A DNA stretch of 29,329 nt, taken from assembly GCA_964629765.1 (NCBI GenBank), contig CAZVTK010000045.1, positions 1 to 29,329 on the forward strand, written 5' to 3'. This document shows positions 15,562 through 23,578 of this stretch, piece by piece. Made by a program: the position numbers and the translations under genes. Origin of the DNA: RCIO01 sp964629765 (GTDB lineage: Bacteria > Pseudomonadota > Alphaproteobacteria > Rhizobiales > Rhizobiaceae). The first letter of the stretch is position 1. Each line of letters opens with the position of its first letter. The notes below the pieces were generated by a model that worked only from the letters and a program-made list of their open reading frames with translations, had not been told where the DNA came from and did not search any database.

Positions 15562-16080
15562 TCAGGGCGCAGCAATGGTTCCTTCGGCGAGCGACTTGGT
15601 AGCCAGCGACCGGGCGGCGGCGAGCACGGCCTGCGCATGGCCGGCGACGCGCACGCCGCGCCACGCATGCGAGAGCATGCCGGCGGAATCGGCGAGGAAG
15701 GTGGAACGGACCACGCCCATGTAGCGGCGGCCGAACATTTCCTTCTCCGCCCAGCAGCCGAGCGGCCCGATCAGGGCGCGGCCGGGATCGGACAGGAGCG
15801 CGACCTTGAGCCCGTGCTTCTCGCGGAACCGGCGGTGCCTGGCAGGCTCGTCGGGCGACAGGCCGAACAGCCGGACACCTGCGCCGCGGAATTTTCCCGC
15901 CAGCGCCGAGAAGGACAGCGCCTCCGCCGTACACGTTTCGGTATCGTCCTGCGGATAGACGAAGATGACGGCAGGCTTGCCGAGAAGGTCGGAGCGCTTC
16001 ACCATGCGCCCGTCATGGTTCGCGAGAGCGAAATCCGGCAGGGATGTGCCAAGGGAGTGAAAGGCGGACGGCGGGGACAT
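15562..16080 (-). CDS. Peroxiredoxin, BCP/PrxQ-type
   Basis: This thioredoxin-fold peroxidase of 172 aa reduces hydrogen peroxide and organic hydroperoxides in the cytoplasm. The active-site segment is VYPQDDTETCTAEAL with the peroxidatic Cys at 50, matching the family pattern YPxDxTxxCT. MGVVRSTFL further on supplies the conserved Arg. The resolving Cys that typical BCP proteins carry five residues after the peroxidatic one is missing: that position falls in AEALS. A second Cys at 109 (LGCWAEK) might replace it, or the enzyme may work as a 1-Cys type. The start is ATG at 16080 with only a weak ribosome site. It is divergent from the AsmA-like gene. Confidence 0.9.
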   Translation of the reverse strand: MSPPSAFHSLGTSLPDFALANHDGRMVKRSDLLGKPAVIFVYPQDDTETCTAEALSFSALAGKFRGAGVRLFGLSPDEPARHRRFREKHGLKVALLSDPGRALIGPLGCWAEKEMFGRRYMGVVRSTFLADSAGMLSHAWRGVRVAGHAQAVLAAARSLATKSLAEGTIAAP

Positions 16081-16178
16081 AGGATTGCCGTTGTCTTGTG
16101 AATGAAGCCAGTCGGGCGGCCGGTGTAGCGTGCGATCCGCATGCCGGTCCAGCCGAAACGAGAGGTGTGGGCGCGCGG

Positions 16179-19100
16179 GTGTCGATTCCGCAGAAGATCA
16201 GGTTCCGCCGCGGCGAGATCGTCGGGCTGCACACCTTGCCCTCCGCGGGCGGCGCCGGGCACGTCTTCTCGCTTGCGCGGATGGCGCGCGTGGCGGCGCT
16301 GGCGTCGGGCGGCCTCGTCGTCGTGCTGGTCTCGCTCGTCGCGGCGCTGCTCGCCGTCGGCAGCATCTCGATCTCGTCGGAACGGCTGACGCAGGCAGCC
16401 GAAAGGGCGGTCGCGCAGATGGTCGGCGAGGAGGTGCGGCTCGTCACGGGCGAGGCACGGCTGGCTTTCGGCCTGACGCGGCCCTTCGGCCTCGAACTGC
16501 GCGACGTTTCGGTGACGACGGCTGAGACCGGCGAGGCGCGGCTCAGCGCCGGCCTTCTCCAGTTCAGCGTGCGGCTGCTGCCGCTGCTCGCCGGCGAGGT
16601 GCGGCTCGCGGGCGCCACGGTGTCGGACGTCGACCTGCGGCTTGCCGAGCTTCCGGCGGCGCCGGGCGGCGGGCTGCTGGCGCAGCTTGCGGGCGCCGAC
16701 GGGCTGGTCGGGGCCGACGATCTGGTCGCCTTCGCTTTCAACGGTCTTGCCGGCGCGATGGATGCGCTTGACGGGTCGGGCACGGGCCTGTTCGTCGTCG
16801 AGAACCTGTCGCTCGACCTCGGCGCGCGAAAACTGCTGATCGCAAGGGCCGGGATCGCCGAGACCGCGGAAGGAGCGGCCATCGACGTCGCCGCCCGGCT
16901 GGGCGAGCGTGACCTTGCCGTGAGCGGCAGGGTGGGACGCGGGCCTGCTGGAGCCATGCGGCTCGACCTCGGCATCGACGTGCCGGCGCCGGCGGCCGGG
17001 GCCGACCCGGAGCAGCCCGGCATGCTGCAACTGGGCGCGCTTCGCATCGAATTGACCGGCGACAAGGCCGATGCGGCCTCGGCGGGGGCGCTCAGGGCGC
17101 GCATCGAGACGACCGGGACACGGATCAGGGTCGGCCACAGCGTGCCGCATACGGGCCGCATCGCGCTCGACTTGAGGCTCGACGGGACCGGCTCGCGCTA
17201 CGACATCGCGCGGCTCGAAGCCGGCGACGGCCGCACCGACATCACGCTCTCGGGCAGCGTCGATCTCGTCGGGCAGGGCGCTGCGCCCCATTACGGCTTC
17301 AGGCTCGCCAGCGGCGGCTCGCTGCTGGCGCCGGCCGATTCGCTGGAGCCGGCGCTCGCGGCCGCCATCTTCTCGACCGGGCGGGTCGACGCCCGCTTCC
17401 GCAGCATCGTCGCCGACCGGCTGGTGGTGGCGACGGGCCAGAGCGAGGTGCTGGCAACGCTCGCCATCGACCTGCCGGAGACGGGCGGGTCGGGGCTGCG
17501 GCTGGCGGTGAACGTGGCCGACCTGCCCACCGCCCACGCCAAGAATCTGTGGCCGTGGTTCGGCGCGGGGTCGGCGCGCGGCTGGACGCTCAGGAACGTC
17601 TTCGGCGGCGTGGTCAAGGAAGGCCGGCTGGAGCTCAACCTGCCGGCGGGCCGGCTCGCCAGCGGCATTCCGCTGACGCCCGACGACCTGTCGGGCCATT
17701 TCGTGGTGCACGGCGCGCGCTTCGACATGGCCGGCTCGATCCCGCCGATGCGCGATGCCGTCGGCATCGTCGACATCGCCGGCAAGGACGTCACCATCTC
17801 GCTGGAATCGGGCACCGTCTATACGGAGGCCGGCCGCACGCTCAGCGCGCGAAAAGGCTCGTTCCGCATCCCCGACACGCACATCCCGCCGCTCCGGGGG
17901 CTGCTGTCGCTCGATGTCGAAGGCTCGGCCGACGCCGTGGCCGAGATCGCCAACTACGAGCCGATCAGCCTGTCGCGCTACATGAAGCTCGACCCCGAAG
18001 GCATGGCGGGCACGGTGAGCGGCCATGTCGACGCGACGATCCCGCTGGTGGCGGCCTCGCGCGACACGATCGACTGGAGCGTCGACCTCGCCTTTTCCGG
18101 GCTCAACGTGCCGCAGGCTTTCCAGGGCCAGAAGCTCAGCGAGGCCGACGGCAGGCTCCGTGCCGACCCGACGCGGGCGGTGATCGAGGCCAAGGGCAGG
18201 CTCAACGGCGTGCCGGCCGATTTCTCGCTGGAGGAGCCGCTGGGCGCCGACAAGTCCGGCCGGCGCATGATCGCCGAATTGCAGGTCAACGATTCGAGCC
18301 GCGAGGCGCTCATGCCGGGGCTCGGCGCTATCGTGTCGGGTCCGTTCGCGCTCACCCTCCTCTCGCGCGAGGACGGCGCCAGCGACATCACCGCCGACCT
18401 GACCTCGGCGACGCTCCAGGTGCCGTGGATCGGCTGGGAGAAGAAGCCGGGCGTAGCGGCGAATGCGAGCTTCGTCATGCGCCGCGCCGGCGGCGTCACG
18501 CGCATCGAGGAGTTCTCGGCGGGCGGACGGGGTTTTTCGGCGGCCGGCATCATCGAGGTGGACGCGAAGGGGTTTGCCCGCGCCGAGTTCAGCCGGCTGT
18601 CGCTGCACGAGGGTGACGACCTCGCCACCACGGTCGCGCGCCGCAACGGCGGCGGCTATGCGGTGACCGTGCGCGGCCGCAAGGGCGACGTGCGCTCGGT
18701 GGTCGGCGAATTCAACCTGGACACGCGCGACGGCGACGGCGGCTGGACCGCGACGGACAAGTTCTCGCTCGACCTCGAGCTGGACGCGGCGACCGGGTTC
18801 CACGGCGAGACTTTGCGCGACCTGAAGCTGGTCTTTTCCGGTCCCGGAACCACGGTGGGCGGCATGCGCGCATCGGCCCGCACCGCCTCCGGCGCGCCGG
18901 TGTCGATCGTCGACGCCACCATAGGCAACGAGCGGCGGCTGGAGCTCGCCGCCGGCAATGCCGGCGAGGTGCTGCGCTTCCTCAACCTCTACCAGAACGT
19001 GCGCGGCGGCGTCGCCGAGCTGCGCCTGTCGGGCGCGGTCGGAAAGGCGCTGAGCGGCCCGCTGATCGCGCGCGGCTTCGACCTCATCGAGGAACAGCGG

Positions 19101-19559
19101 CTGGAGACGATGGTGAACCGCGCCGCGCCGGGCTCGGACCGCTCGCTCAACCAGACCGTCAACAGCGCCGTGGACACCGCGCGCGCGCAGTTCGACGTGG
19201 CCTATGCGGTGATCGAGAAGGGCGAGGGCTATCTGAAGGTCGCCGACGGCGTGGTGCGCGGCGGCTCCATCGGCGCGACCTTCCAGGGCACCGTCTTCGA
19301 CCGTTCCGGCAACATGCTGGTGACCGGCACCTTCATGCCGGCCTACGGCATCAACCGCCTGTTCGGCGAGATCCCGCTGCTGGGCGTCATTCTCGGCAAC
19401 GGGCGCGACCGCGGCCTGATCGGCATCACCTTCCGCCTGCACGGCAAGACCGCAAACCCGCAGGTGTCGGTCAACCCGCTCTCGGTGATCGCCCCCGGCA
19501 TCTTCCGCAAGATCTTCGAGTTCCAGCCGAAGCAGATGGATACGGGCGAGACCGAGTAG
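16179..19559 (+). CDS. Large AsmA-like / YhdP-family protein (DUF3971 and AsmA-like C-terminal regions)
   Basis: This is a giant inner-membrane-anchored periplasmic protein of about 1126 aa. It has a basic N-terminal tail, one membrane helix (about 40-64, SGGLVVVLVSLVAALLAVG), then beta-rich repetitive sequence throughout. The C-terminus has the AsmA-like block with NLYQNVRGGVAELRLSG, GYLKVADGVVRGGSIGATFQG and GLIGITFRLHGKTANPQVSVNPLS. Proteins of this shape (YhdP, TamB, AsmA) are thought to be long hydrophobic-groove bridges that move phospholipid to the outer membrane; that role is inferred. The start is uncertain: GTG at 16179 is preferred because recognisable sequence begins there, while GTG at 16167 or 16098 is also in frame. 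It is convergent with tyrS (26 bases between stops) and divergent from the peroxiredoxin gene. Confidence 0.9.
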   Translation: MSIPQKIRFRRGEIVGLHTLPSAGGAGHVFSLARMARVAALASGGLVVVLVSLVAALLAVGSISISSERLTQAAERAVAQMVGEEVRLVTGEARLAFGLTRPFGLELRDVSVTTAETGEARLSAGLLQFSVRLLPLLAGEVRLAGATVSDVDLRLAELPAAPGGGLLAQLAGADGLVGADDLVAFAFNGLAGAMDALDGSGTGLFVVENLSLDLGARKLLIARAGIAETAEGAAIDVAARLGERDLAVSGRVGRGPAGAMRLDLGIDVPAPAAGADPEQPGMLQLGALRIELTGDKADAASAGALRARIETTGTRIRVGHSVPHTGRIALDLRLDGTGSRYDIARLEAGDGRTDITLSGSVDLVGQGAAPHYGFRLASGGSLLAPADSLEPALAAAIFSTGRVDARFRSIVADRLVVATGQSEVLATLAIDLPETGGSGLRLAVNVADLPTAHAKNLWPWFGAGSARGWTLRNVFGGVVKEGRLELNLPAGRLASGIPLTPDDLSGHFVVHGARFDMAGSIPPMRDAVGIVDIAGKDVTISLESGTVYTEAGRTLSARKGSFRIPDTHIPPLRGLLSLDVEGSADAVAEIANYEPISLSRYMKLDPEGMAGTVSGHVDATIPLVAASRDTIDWSVDLAFSGLNVPQAFQGQKLSEADGRLRADPTRAVIEAKGRLNGVPADFSLEEPLGADKSGRRMIAELQVNDSSREALMPGLGAIVSGPFALTLLSREDGASDITADLTSATLQVPWIGWEKKPGVAANASFVMRRAGGVTRIEEFSAGGRGFSAAGIIEVDAKGFARAEFSRLSLHEGDDLATTVARRNGGGYAVTVRGRKGDVRSVVGEFNLDTRDGDGGWTATDKFSLDLELDAATGFHGETLRDLKLVFSGPGTTVGGMRASARTASGAPVSIVDATIGNERRLELAAGNAGEVLRFLNLYQNVRGGVAELRLSGAVGKALSGPLIARGFDLIEEQRLETMVNRAAPGSDRSLNQTVNSAVDTARAQFDVAYAVIEKGEGYLKVADGVVRGGSIGATFQGTVFDRSGNMLVTGTFMPAYGINRLFGEIPLLGVILGNGRDRGLIGITFRLHGKTANPQVSVNPLSVIAPGIFRKIFEFQPKQMDTGETE

Positions 19560-19585
19560 GCGGTCAGGCCCGTTTCAGGCCAGTC

Positions 19586-20839
19586 TCAGGCCGGGCGCAC
19601 CAGCACGTGCTTCTTCTTGCCGAGCGACAGCTTCACCACGCCGGCATCGGTAAGGTGATCCTGACCGATGACCAGCCGCTCGTCGGTGACCGCAGCGTCG
19701 TTGACGCGCACGCCGCCGCCCTGCACCTGGCGCCGGATCTCGCCGTTGGATGCGCCGAGCCCGGCGCGCACGAACAGCGCCAGCACGCCGATGCCGGCGG
19801 CGAGCTCGGCGGCCGGCACCTCGATGGTCGGCAGGTTCTCCGCAAGCGCCCCTTCCTCGAAGGTACGCCGCGCGGTCTCGGCCGCCTCGTCGGCCGCCGC
19901 GCGGCCGTGCAGCATGGCGGTGATCTCGGTGGCGAGCACCTTCTTGGCCTCGTTGATCTCCGAGCCGCCCAGCGCCGCGAGCCGCCCCGCCTCGGCGAGC
20001 GGCATGGTGGTGTAGAGCTTGAGGAAGCGGCCGACGTCGGCGTCCTCGGTGTTGCGCCAGTACTGCCAGAATTCGTAGGGGCTCATCATCTGCGCATCGA
20101 GCCAGACCGCGCCGGACGCGGTCTTGCCCATCTTGGCGCCGGACGCGGTGGTCAGCAGCGGCGAGGTCAGCGCGAAGAGCTGCGGCGTGCCGAGCCGGTG
20201 GCCGAGGTCGATGCCGTTGACGATGTTGCCCCACTGGTCGGAGCCGCCCATCTGGAGCCGCGTGCCGTGGCGCCGGTTCAATTCGACGAAGTCGTAGGCT
20301 TGCAGGATCATGTAGTTGAATTCGAGGAAGGACAGCGACTGCTCGCGGTCGAGCCTCAGCTTCACGCTGTCGAAGGACAGCATGCGGTTGACCGAGAAAT
20401 GGCGGCCGACATCGCGCAGGAACTCGACATAGTTGAGCTTCAGCAGCCAGTCGGCATTGTTGATCATCAGCGCGTCGCGCGGCCCCTCGCCGAACGAAAG
20501 GTAGGGCGCGAAGTTGCGACGGATGCCCACGAGGTTCTCCGCGATGCCCTCGGGCGTCAGCAGTTTTCGCGATTCCTCCTTGAAGGAGGGGTCGCCGATC
20601 ATCGACGTGCCGCCGCCCATCAACGCGATCGGCCGGTGGCCGGTCTGCTGCATCCAGTGCAGCATCATGATCTGGATCAGCGAGCCGGCATGCAGGCTCT
20701 TCGCCGTCGCATCGAAGCCGATATAGGCCGTCACGGTCTCCTTCGCGAACAGGTCGTCGAGGCCGCTCTCGTCCGAAATCTGGTGGATGAAGCCGCGCTC
20801 GGAGAGCGTGCGCAGGAAGTCGGACTTGAAGGCGGTCAT
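19586..20839 (-). CDS. tyrS: Tyrosyl-tRNA synthetase
   Basis: TyrS charges tRNA-Tyr. It has 417 aa, the normal length for the bacterial TyrRS group. The class I catalytic domain has YIGFDATAKSLHAGS (HIGH-type motif HAGS at 50-53), the tyrosine-binding segment FNYMILQAYDF (about 174-184), GGSDQWGN (198-205) and the KMSKS-type KMGKT at 236-240. A C-terminal S4 RNA-binding domain (about 350-417) contains SNGEIRRQVQGGGVRVND. The start is ATG at 20839. It is transcribed divergently from anmK, with 90 bases between the two start codons. Confidence 0.98.
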   Translation of the reverse strand: MTAFKSDFLRTLSERGFIHQISDESGLDDLFAKETVTAYIGFDATAKSLHAGSLIQIMMLHWMQQTGHRPIALMGGGTSMIGDPSFKEESRKLLTPEGIAENLVGIRRNFAPYLSFGEGPRDALMINNADWLLKLNYVEFLRDVGRHFSVNRMLSFDSVKLRLDREQSLSFLEFNYMILQAYDFVELNRRHGTRLQMGGSDQWGNIVNGIDLGHRLGTPQLFALTSPLLTTASGAKMGKTASGAVWLDAQMMSPYEFWQYWRNTEDADVGRFLKLYTTMPLAEAGRLAALGGSEINEAKKVLATEITAMLHGRAAADEAAETARRTFEEGALAENLPTIEVPAAELAAGIGVLALFVRAGLGASNGEIRRQVQGGGVRVNDAAVTDERLVIGQDHLTDAGVVKLSLGKKKHVLVRPA

Positions 20840-20885
20840 GGCGGCGTCTTTCCGGGAAACGGCGCTGGCTGCGCGGTCGGCGGGC

Positions 20886-20914
20886 CTTTAGCATCCGGAC
20901 GGGCGGAATCACAA
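20886..20914 (-). promoter_or_regulatory. Possible promoter of tyrS
   Basis: On the minus strand TTGTGA (20914-20909) and CTAAAG (20891-20886) are separated by 17 bases in the tyrS-anmK divergent region. Both hexamers are partial matches. The predicted transcript would have a leader of about 40 bases before the tyrS ATG, too short for a T-box, and none is seen. Confidence 0.4.
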
Positions 20915-20929
20915 CCTTGCAAGGCAGCC

Positions 20930-22057
20930 ATGGAAGCGGTCACGGCGCTCGGACTGATGAGCGGCACGTCGATGGACGGCATCGACCTCGCACTGGTCAC
21001 CACCGACGGCGACGGCCATGTGGCGCGCGGGGCAGGCGGCTTCGCGCCCTATGACGCGGCGTTCCGGGCGCGGCTGGCAGGCGCGCTGGAGACGGCCAAG
21101 GCAATCGCGCGCCGGAACGAGCGGCCGGGCGACCTCGCCGCCGTGGAGCGCGAGGTCACGCTGCGCCACGCGGCAGCGGTGCGCGATTTCCTGTCACGGC
21201 AGGCGGCAAGGCCGGCGCTGATCGGCTTCCACGGCCAGACCGTGCTGCACCGGCCGCTCCAGGCGCTGACGGTGCAACTCGGCGACGGCGCGGTTCTGGC
21301 GCGCGAGACGGGCATCCCTGTGGTGTACGACATGCGGGCGCAGGACATGCGCCATGGCGGGCAGGGCGCGCCGCTGGTGCCCGCCTATCACGCGGCGCTG
21401 GCGGCCTCGCTGCCGTCCTTGCTACCGGGGGCGCTGCGGCGCTTCCCGGTCTGCTTCGTCAACATAGGCGGCATCTCCAACATCACCTTCGTGCCTGAAC
21501 GGGGCGACCCCGTCGCCTTCGACACCGGCCCGGGCAATGCGCTGATCGACCAGTGGGTGCAGCGCGAGGGCGGCATTCCTTACGATGCCGGCGGCGCGGT
21601 GGCGGCCGAGGGCGGAGTGGTGCATGCCGTGGTCGAGCGCTACCTGCAAAACCCGTTCTTCGCGAAGGCGGGGCCGAAATCGCTGGACCGGCTCGACTTC
21701 ACGCTGGACGCGGTTTCGGGGCTGGAACTCGCGGACGGCGCGCGCACGCTGGCCGCCGTGTCCGCGCAGGCGATCCTTGCCGGGGCCGACCACCTTCCGC
21801 AGCCGCCAAGACTGTGGATCGTTTGCGGCGGCGGCCGCAAGAACCCGCATATCGTCGGCGACATGCGAAGCCTCGCCGCCATGTCGGGTGCGGAGGTCAT
21901 CCTCGCGGAAGAAGCGGGCTTCGACGGCGACGCCATGGAGGCCGAAGCGTGGGCCTATCTCGCGGTGCGCTCGCGGCGCGGCCTGCCGCTGACCTTTCCG
22001 ACCACCACGGGGTGCCGGCAAGCGGTCAGCGGCGGGGTTCTCGCCTCGCCGGGGTAA
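20930..22057 (+). CDS. anmK: Anhydro-N-acetylmuramic acid kinase
   Basis: AnmK phosphorylates and hydrolyses 1,6-anhydro-MurNAc, released during peptidoglycan turnover, to MurNAc-6-phosphate so it can be recycled. It has 375 aa, the normal size. Motifs in order: GLMSGTSMDGIDLAL (ATP/phosphate loop, about 8-22), GFHGQTVLHRP (sugar and catalytic region), NIGGISNITF, FDTGPGNALIDQW, VCGGGRKNPHI, and the C-terminal FPTTTG..GGVLASPG. The start is ATG at 20930, with AAGG 6 bases upstream. It is monocistronic, divergent from tyrS, and its stop lies only 18 bases from the stop of the convergent DUF1508 gene. It links functionally with the amidase and PBP1A genes of this window. Confidence 0.97.
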   Translation: MEAVTALGLMSGTSMDGIDLALVTTDGDGHVARGAGGFAPYDAAFRARLAGALETAKAIARRNERPGDLAAVEREVTLRHAAAVRDFLSRQAARPALIGFHGQTVLHRPLQALTVQLGDGAVLARETGIPVVYDMRAQDMRHGGQGAPLVPAYHAALAASLPSLLPGALRRFPVCFVNIGGISNITFVPERGDPVAFDTGPGNALIDQWVQREGGIPYDAGGAVAAEGGVVHAVVERYLQNPFFAKAGPKSLDRLDFTLDAVSGLELADGARTLAAVSAQAILAGADHLPQPPRLWIVCGGGRKNPHIVGDMRSLAAMSGAEVILAEEAGFDGDAMEAEAWAYLAVRSRRGLPLTFPTTTGCRQAVSGGVLASPG

Positions 22058-22075
22058 GAACCCGTCGCGATCGCG

Positions 22076-22510
22076 TCAGGCCGGAACCTTGGCCTTGGGA
22101 GCAGCCTTGGCCTTCGCGGCCGCCTTCGGCTTCGCGGGAGCCTTTGCCGAAGCCTTGGGTTTTGCAACCGCTTTCGGCTTCGGTGCGGCAGCGGCCTTGG
22201 GAGCCGCGGCGGGCTTTGCCTTCGGTGCCGGGGCAGCCTTCGCCTTGGGCGCCGCAGCCGGCTTGGCGGCAGCAGCGGCCTTCGCCTTCGGGGCAGCGGC
22301 CTTGGCGGCCGGCTTCTTGGCGGCGGCGGCTTTCGGCGCTTCCTCGACCACATCGGCGCCGGCGACGCCCTTCTTCAGCGACTCGATCGACTTCAGCGCG
22401 GAGGCCTTCTGCTTGTAGCCCTCCGAGCTGAACATGATCTCGCCATTGTCAGCGCGATACCGGAAACGCGTTTCGCCCTTCTTGTCCTTGTAGACTTCGA
22501 ATTTCGCCAC
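22076..22510 (-). CDS. DUF1508 (YegP-like) domain protein with histone-H1-like Ala/Lys/Pro tail
   Basis: This is a 144-aa basic protein in two parts. Residues 1-50 form one DUF1508 unit (AKFEVYKDKKGETRFRYRADNGEIMFSSEGY), a small fold of unknown function that in YegP occurs twice in tandem. From about 58 to the end the sequence is almost only Ala, Lys and Pro in repeats such as PKAKAAAAAKPAAAPKA, like eukaryotic histone H1 tails and bacterial nucleoid proteins. Binding to DNA or RNA is inferred from charge. The start is GTG at 22510, with GGGGAAAA about 6 bases upstream. The DNA of the tail (22080-22330) is a degenerate repeat of AAGGC/GCCTT units that may expand or contract. It is convergent with anmK, 18 bases away. 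No partner gene is obvious. Confidence 0.9.
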   Translation of the reverse strand: MAKFEVYKDKKGETRFRYRADNGEIMFSSEGYKQKASALKSIESLKKGVAGADVVEEAPKAAAAKKPAAKAAAPKAKAAAAAKPAAAPKAKAAPAPKAKPAAAPKAAAAPKPKAVAKPKASAKAPAKPKAAAKAKAAPKAKVPA

Positions 22511-22641
22511 GGCTTTTTCCCCGTTTGGAGCGGTGATTCGGACAGTCGAACCGTTTCACGCGTTGCGCCGGCTGTCGACCGGTCAAGGCCGGATGCCGGG
22601 CGCAGCCGCGATCCTTCCACCACTTTTGCGGAAAAACGCCT

Positions 22642-23316
22642 CTAGCGAAGCCGCTTCGGGCGCGGGTCGGACAGCTCGCCGCGCAACCGCCGGTCGAGAT
22701 AGTCGGAGCATTCCTCGATCAAAAGGTCGGCGTCGTTGGAGAAGAAATGATTGGCCCCTGGCATCGTCTTCTGGGTGATAGTGATGCCCTTCTGCGACTG
22801 GAGCTTGTCCACCAGCCCCTGCACGTCCTTCGGCGGGGCCACCTTGTCGGCGTCGCCATGGATGATCAGGCCGGACGACGGGCAGGGGGCGAGGAAGGAG
22901 AAATCGTAGATGTTGGGCTGCGGGGCGACCGAGATGAAGCCCTCGATCTCGGGCCGGCGCATCAGGAGCTGCATGCCGATCCAGGCGCCGAAGGAATAGC
23001 CGGCAACCCAGCAGCTCTTGGAATCGGGATGCAGCGACTGCACCCAGTCGAGCGCGGCGGCGGCGTCGGACAGCTCGCCCGCGCCATGGTCGAACTCGCC
23101 CTGGCTGCGGCCGATGCCGCGGAAGTTGAAGCGCAGCGTGGTGAAGCCGCGCTTCTGGAACATGTAAAACAGGTCGTAGACGATCTTGTTGCTCATCGTC
23201 CCGCCGAATTGCGGGTGGGGATGCAGCACCATGGCGATCGGCGCGCTCTTCACCTTGGAGGGCTGGTAGCGCCCCTCCAGGCGGCCGGCGGGTCCAGCGA
23301 AGATCACCTCGGGCAT
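22642..23316 (-). CDS. Alpha/beta hydrolase (COG2945-like)
   Basis: This is a cytoplasmic alpha/beta-hydrolase of 224 aa. It opens with HPHPQFGGTMSNKIV, typical of the COG2945 group of small serine hydrolases. The nucleophile elbow is GYSFG (Ser in the centre), the acidic residue is in HGDADKVAPP and the catalytic His is in ANHFF. All three triad positions are therefore present. The natural substrate is unknown; an ester or amide is likely. ATG at 23316 is chosen because GGAG lies 7 bases upstream; GTG at 23319 directly precedes it. It is divergent from the suf operon, and a perfect dyad fitting the RirA box lies 33-55 bases upstream, so iron may influence it as well. Confidence 0.9.
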   Translation of the reverse strand: MPEVIFAGPAGRLEGRYQPSKVKSAPIAMVLHPHPQFGGTMSNKIVYDLFYMFQKRGFTTLRFNFRGIGRSQGEFDHGAGELSDAAAALDWVQSLHPDSKSCWVAGYSFGAWIGMQLLMRRPEIEGFISVAPQPNIYDFSFLAPCPSSGLIIHGDADKVAPPKDVQGLVDKLQSQKGITITQKTMPGANHFFSNDADLLIEECSDYLDRRLRGELSDPRPKRLR

Positions 23317-23348
23317 CACAACACTCCGTATCCGTCCGGGGAGGACAT

Positions 23349-23371
23349 AAGATGACGGAAAATGTCATCTT
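23349..23371. promoter_or_regulatory. Candidate RirA-type IRO box in a perfect inverted repeat
   Basis: AAGATGAC (23349-23356), a 7-base spacer, and GTCATCTT (23364-23371) form a perfect 8-bp dyad. Inside it is TGA-N9-TCA (23353-23367), the published rhizobial iron-responsive operator pattern bound by RirA. It lies between the hydrolase and the suf operon: 33 bases before the hydrolase ATG and about 26 bases upstream of the proposed suf -35. RirA assignment is inferred from the pattern; other dimeric regulators could bind such a dyad. Confidence 0.6.
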
Positions 23372-23396
23372 TGCGCTGCCGCCCGCGCCTGCGGCG

Positions 23397-23425
23397 CTTG
23401 ACGCGGCGGGCCGCGCTCCCTAGAA
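23397..23425 (+). promoter_or_regulatory. Likely promoter of the suf operon
   Basis: CTTGAC (23397-23402), a 17-base spacer, then CTAGAA (23420-23425). The -35 is a perfect match to the alphaproteobacterial consensus CTTGAC-N17-CTATAT and the -10 matches at four of six. Transcription would start near 23432, inside the ICE-box, leaving a leader of about 147 bases before sufS2. Confidence 0.6.
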
Positions 23426-23429
23426 CCAC

Positions 23430-23446
23430 TTTAGAATTGTTCAAAA
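23430..23446. promoter_or_regulatory. Candidate Irr-type iron control element (ICE box)
   Basis: TTTAGAA-TTG-TTCAAAA differs at one base from the perfect ICE dyad TTTAGAA-N3-TTCTAAA described for the rhizobial Fur-family regulator Irr. It stands out as AT-rich in GC-rich surroundings and sits across the predicted transcription start of the suf operon, where binding would block transcription. This fits reported Irr repression of the sufS2BCDS1XA operon in Agrobacterium under low iron. Confidence 0.72.
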
Positions 23447-23578
23447 CTAGGCACGGTGGCGCGCCCGGCGTCAAGGCGGCTAGATAGGACGGCGGGGCCT
23501 GCGATTTCAAGGAAATTGCATCCGCCGCGGCCGCGGATGGATAAGGGCCCGGGAAAGAGACGAGGACTCGGGAAAGAC

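Noticed and set aside
15999..19442. 1147-codon minus-strand frame opposite the AsmA-like gene
   Set aside because: Antisense shadow with His/Arg/Glu-rich sequence lacking domains. The plus-strand product has a proper membrane anchor and the AsmA-like C-terminal block.
22066..22075. 10-bp palindrome CGCGATCGCG between anmK and the DUF1508 gene
   Set aside because: Too short with no loop or T run to be a terminator; in a GC-rich genome it is an expected chance palindrome.
22559..22587. CTTGAC on the minus strand upstream of the DUF1508 gene, a possible promoter
   Set aside because: The -35 is perfect, but the sequence 17 bases on (AACGCG) is not a -10, so I did not list it as a promoter.
23537..23578. 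Earlier ATG at 23537 for sufS2
   Set aside because: It adds 14 basic residues before the conserved YLDHNAGAP N-terminus; the family begins at or near the ATG at 23579. Kept only as an alternative.
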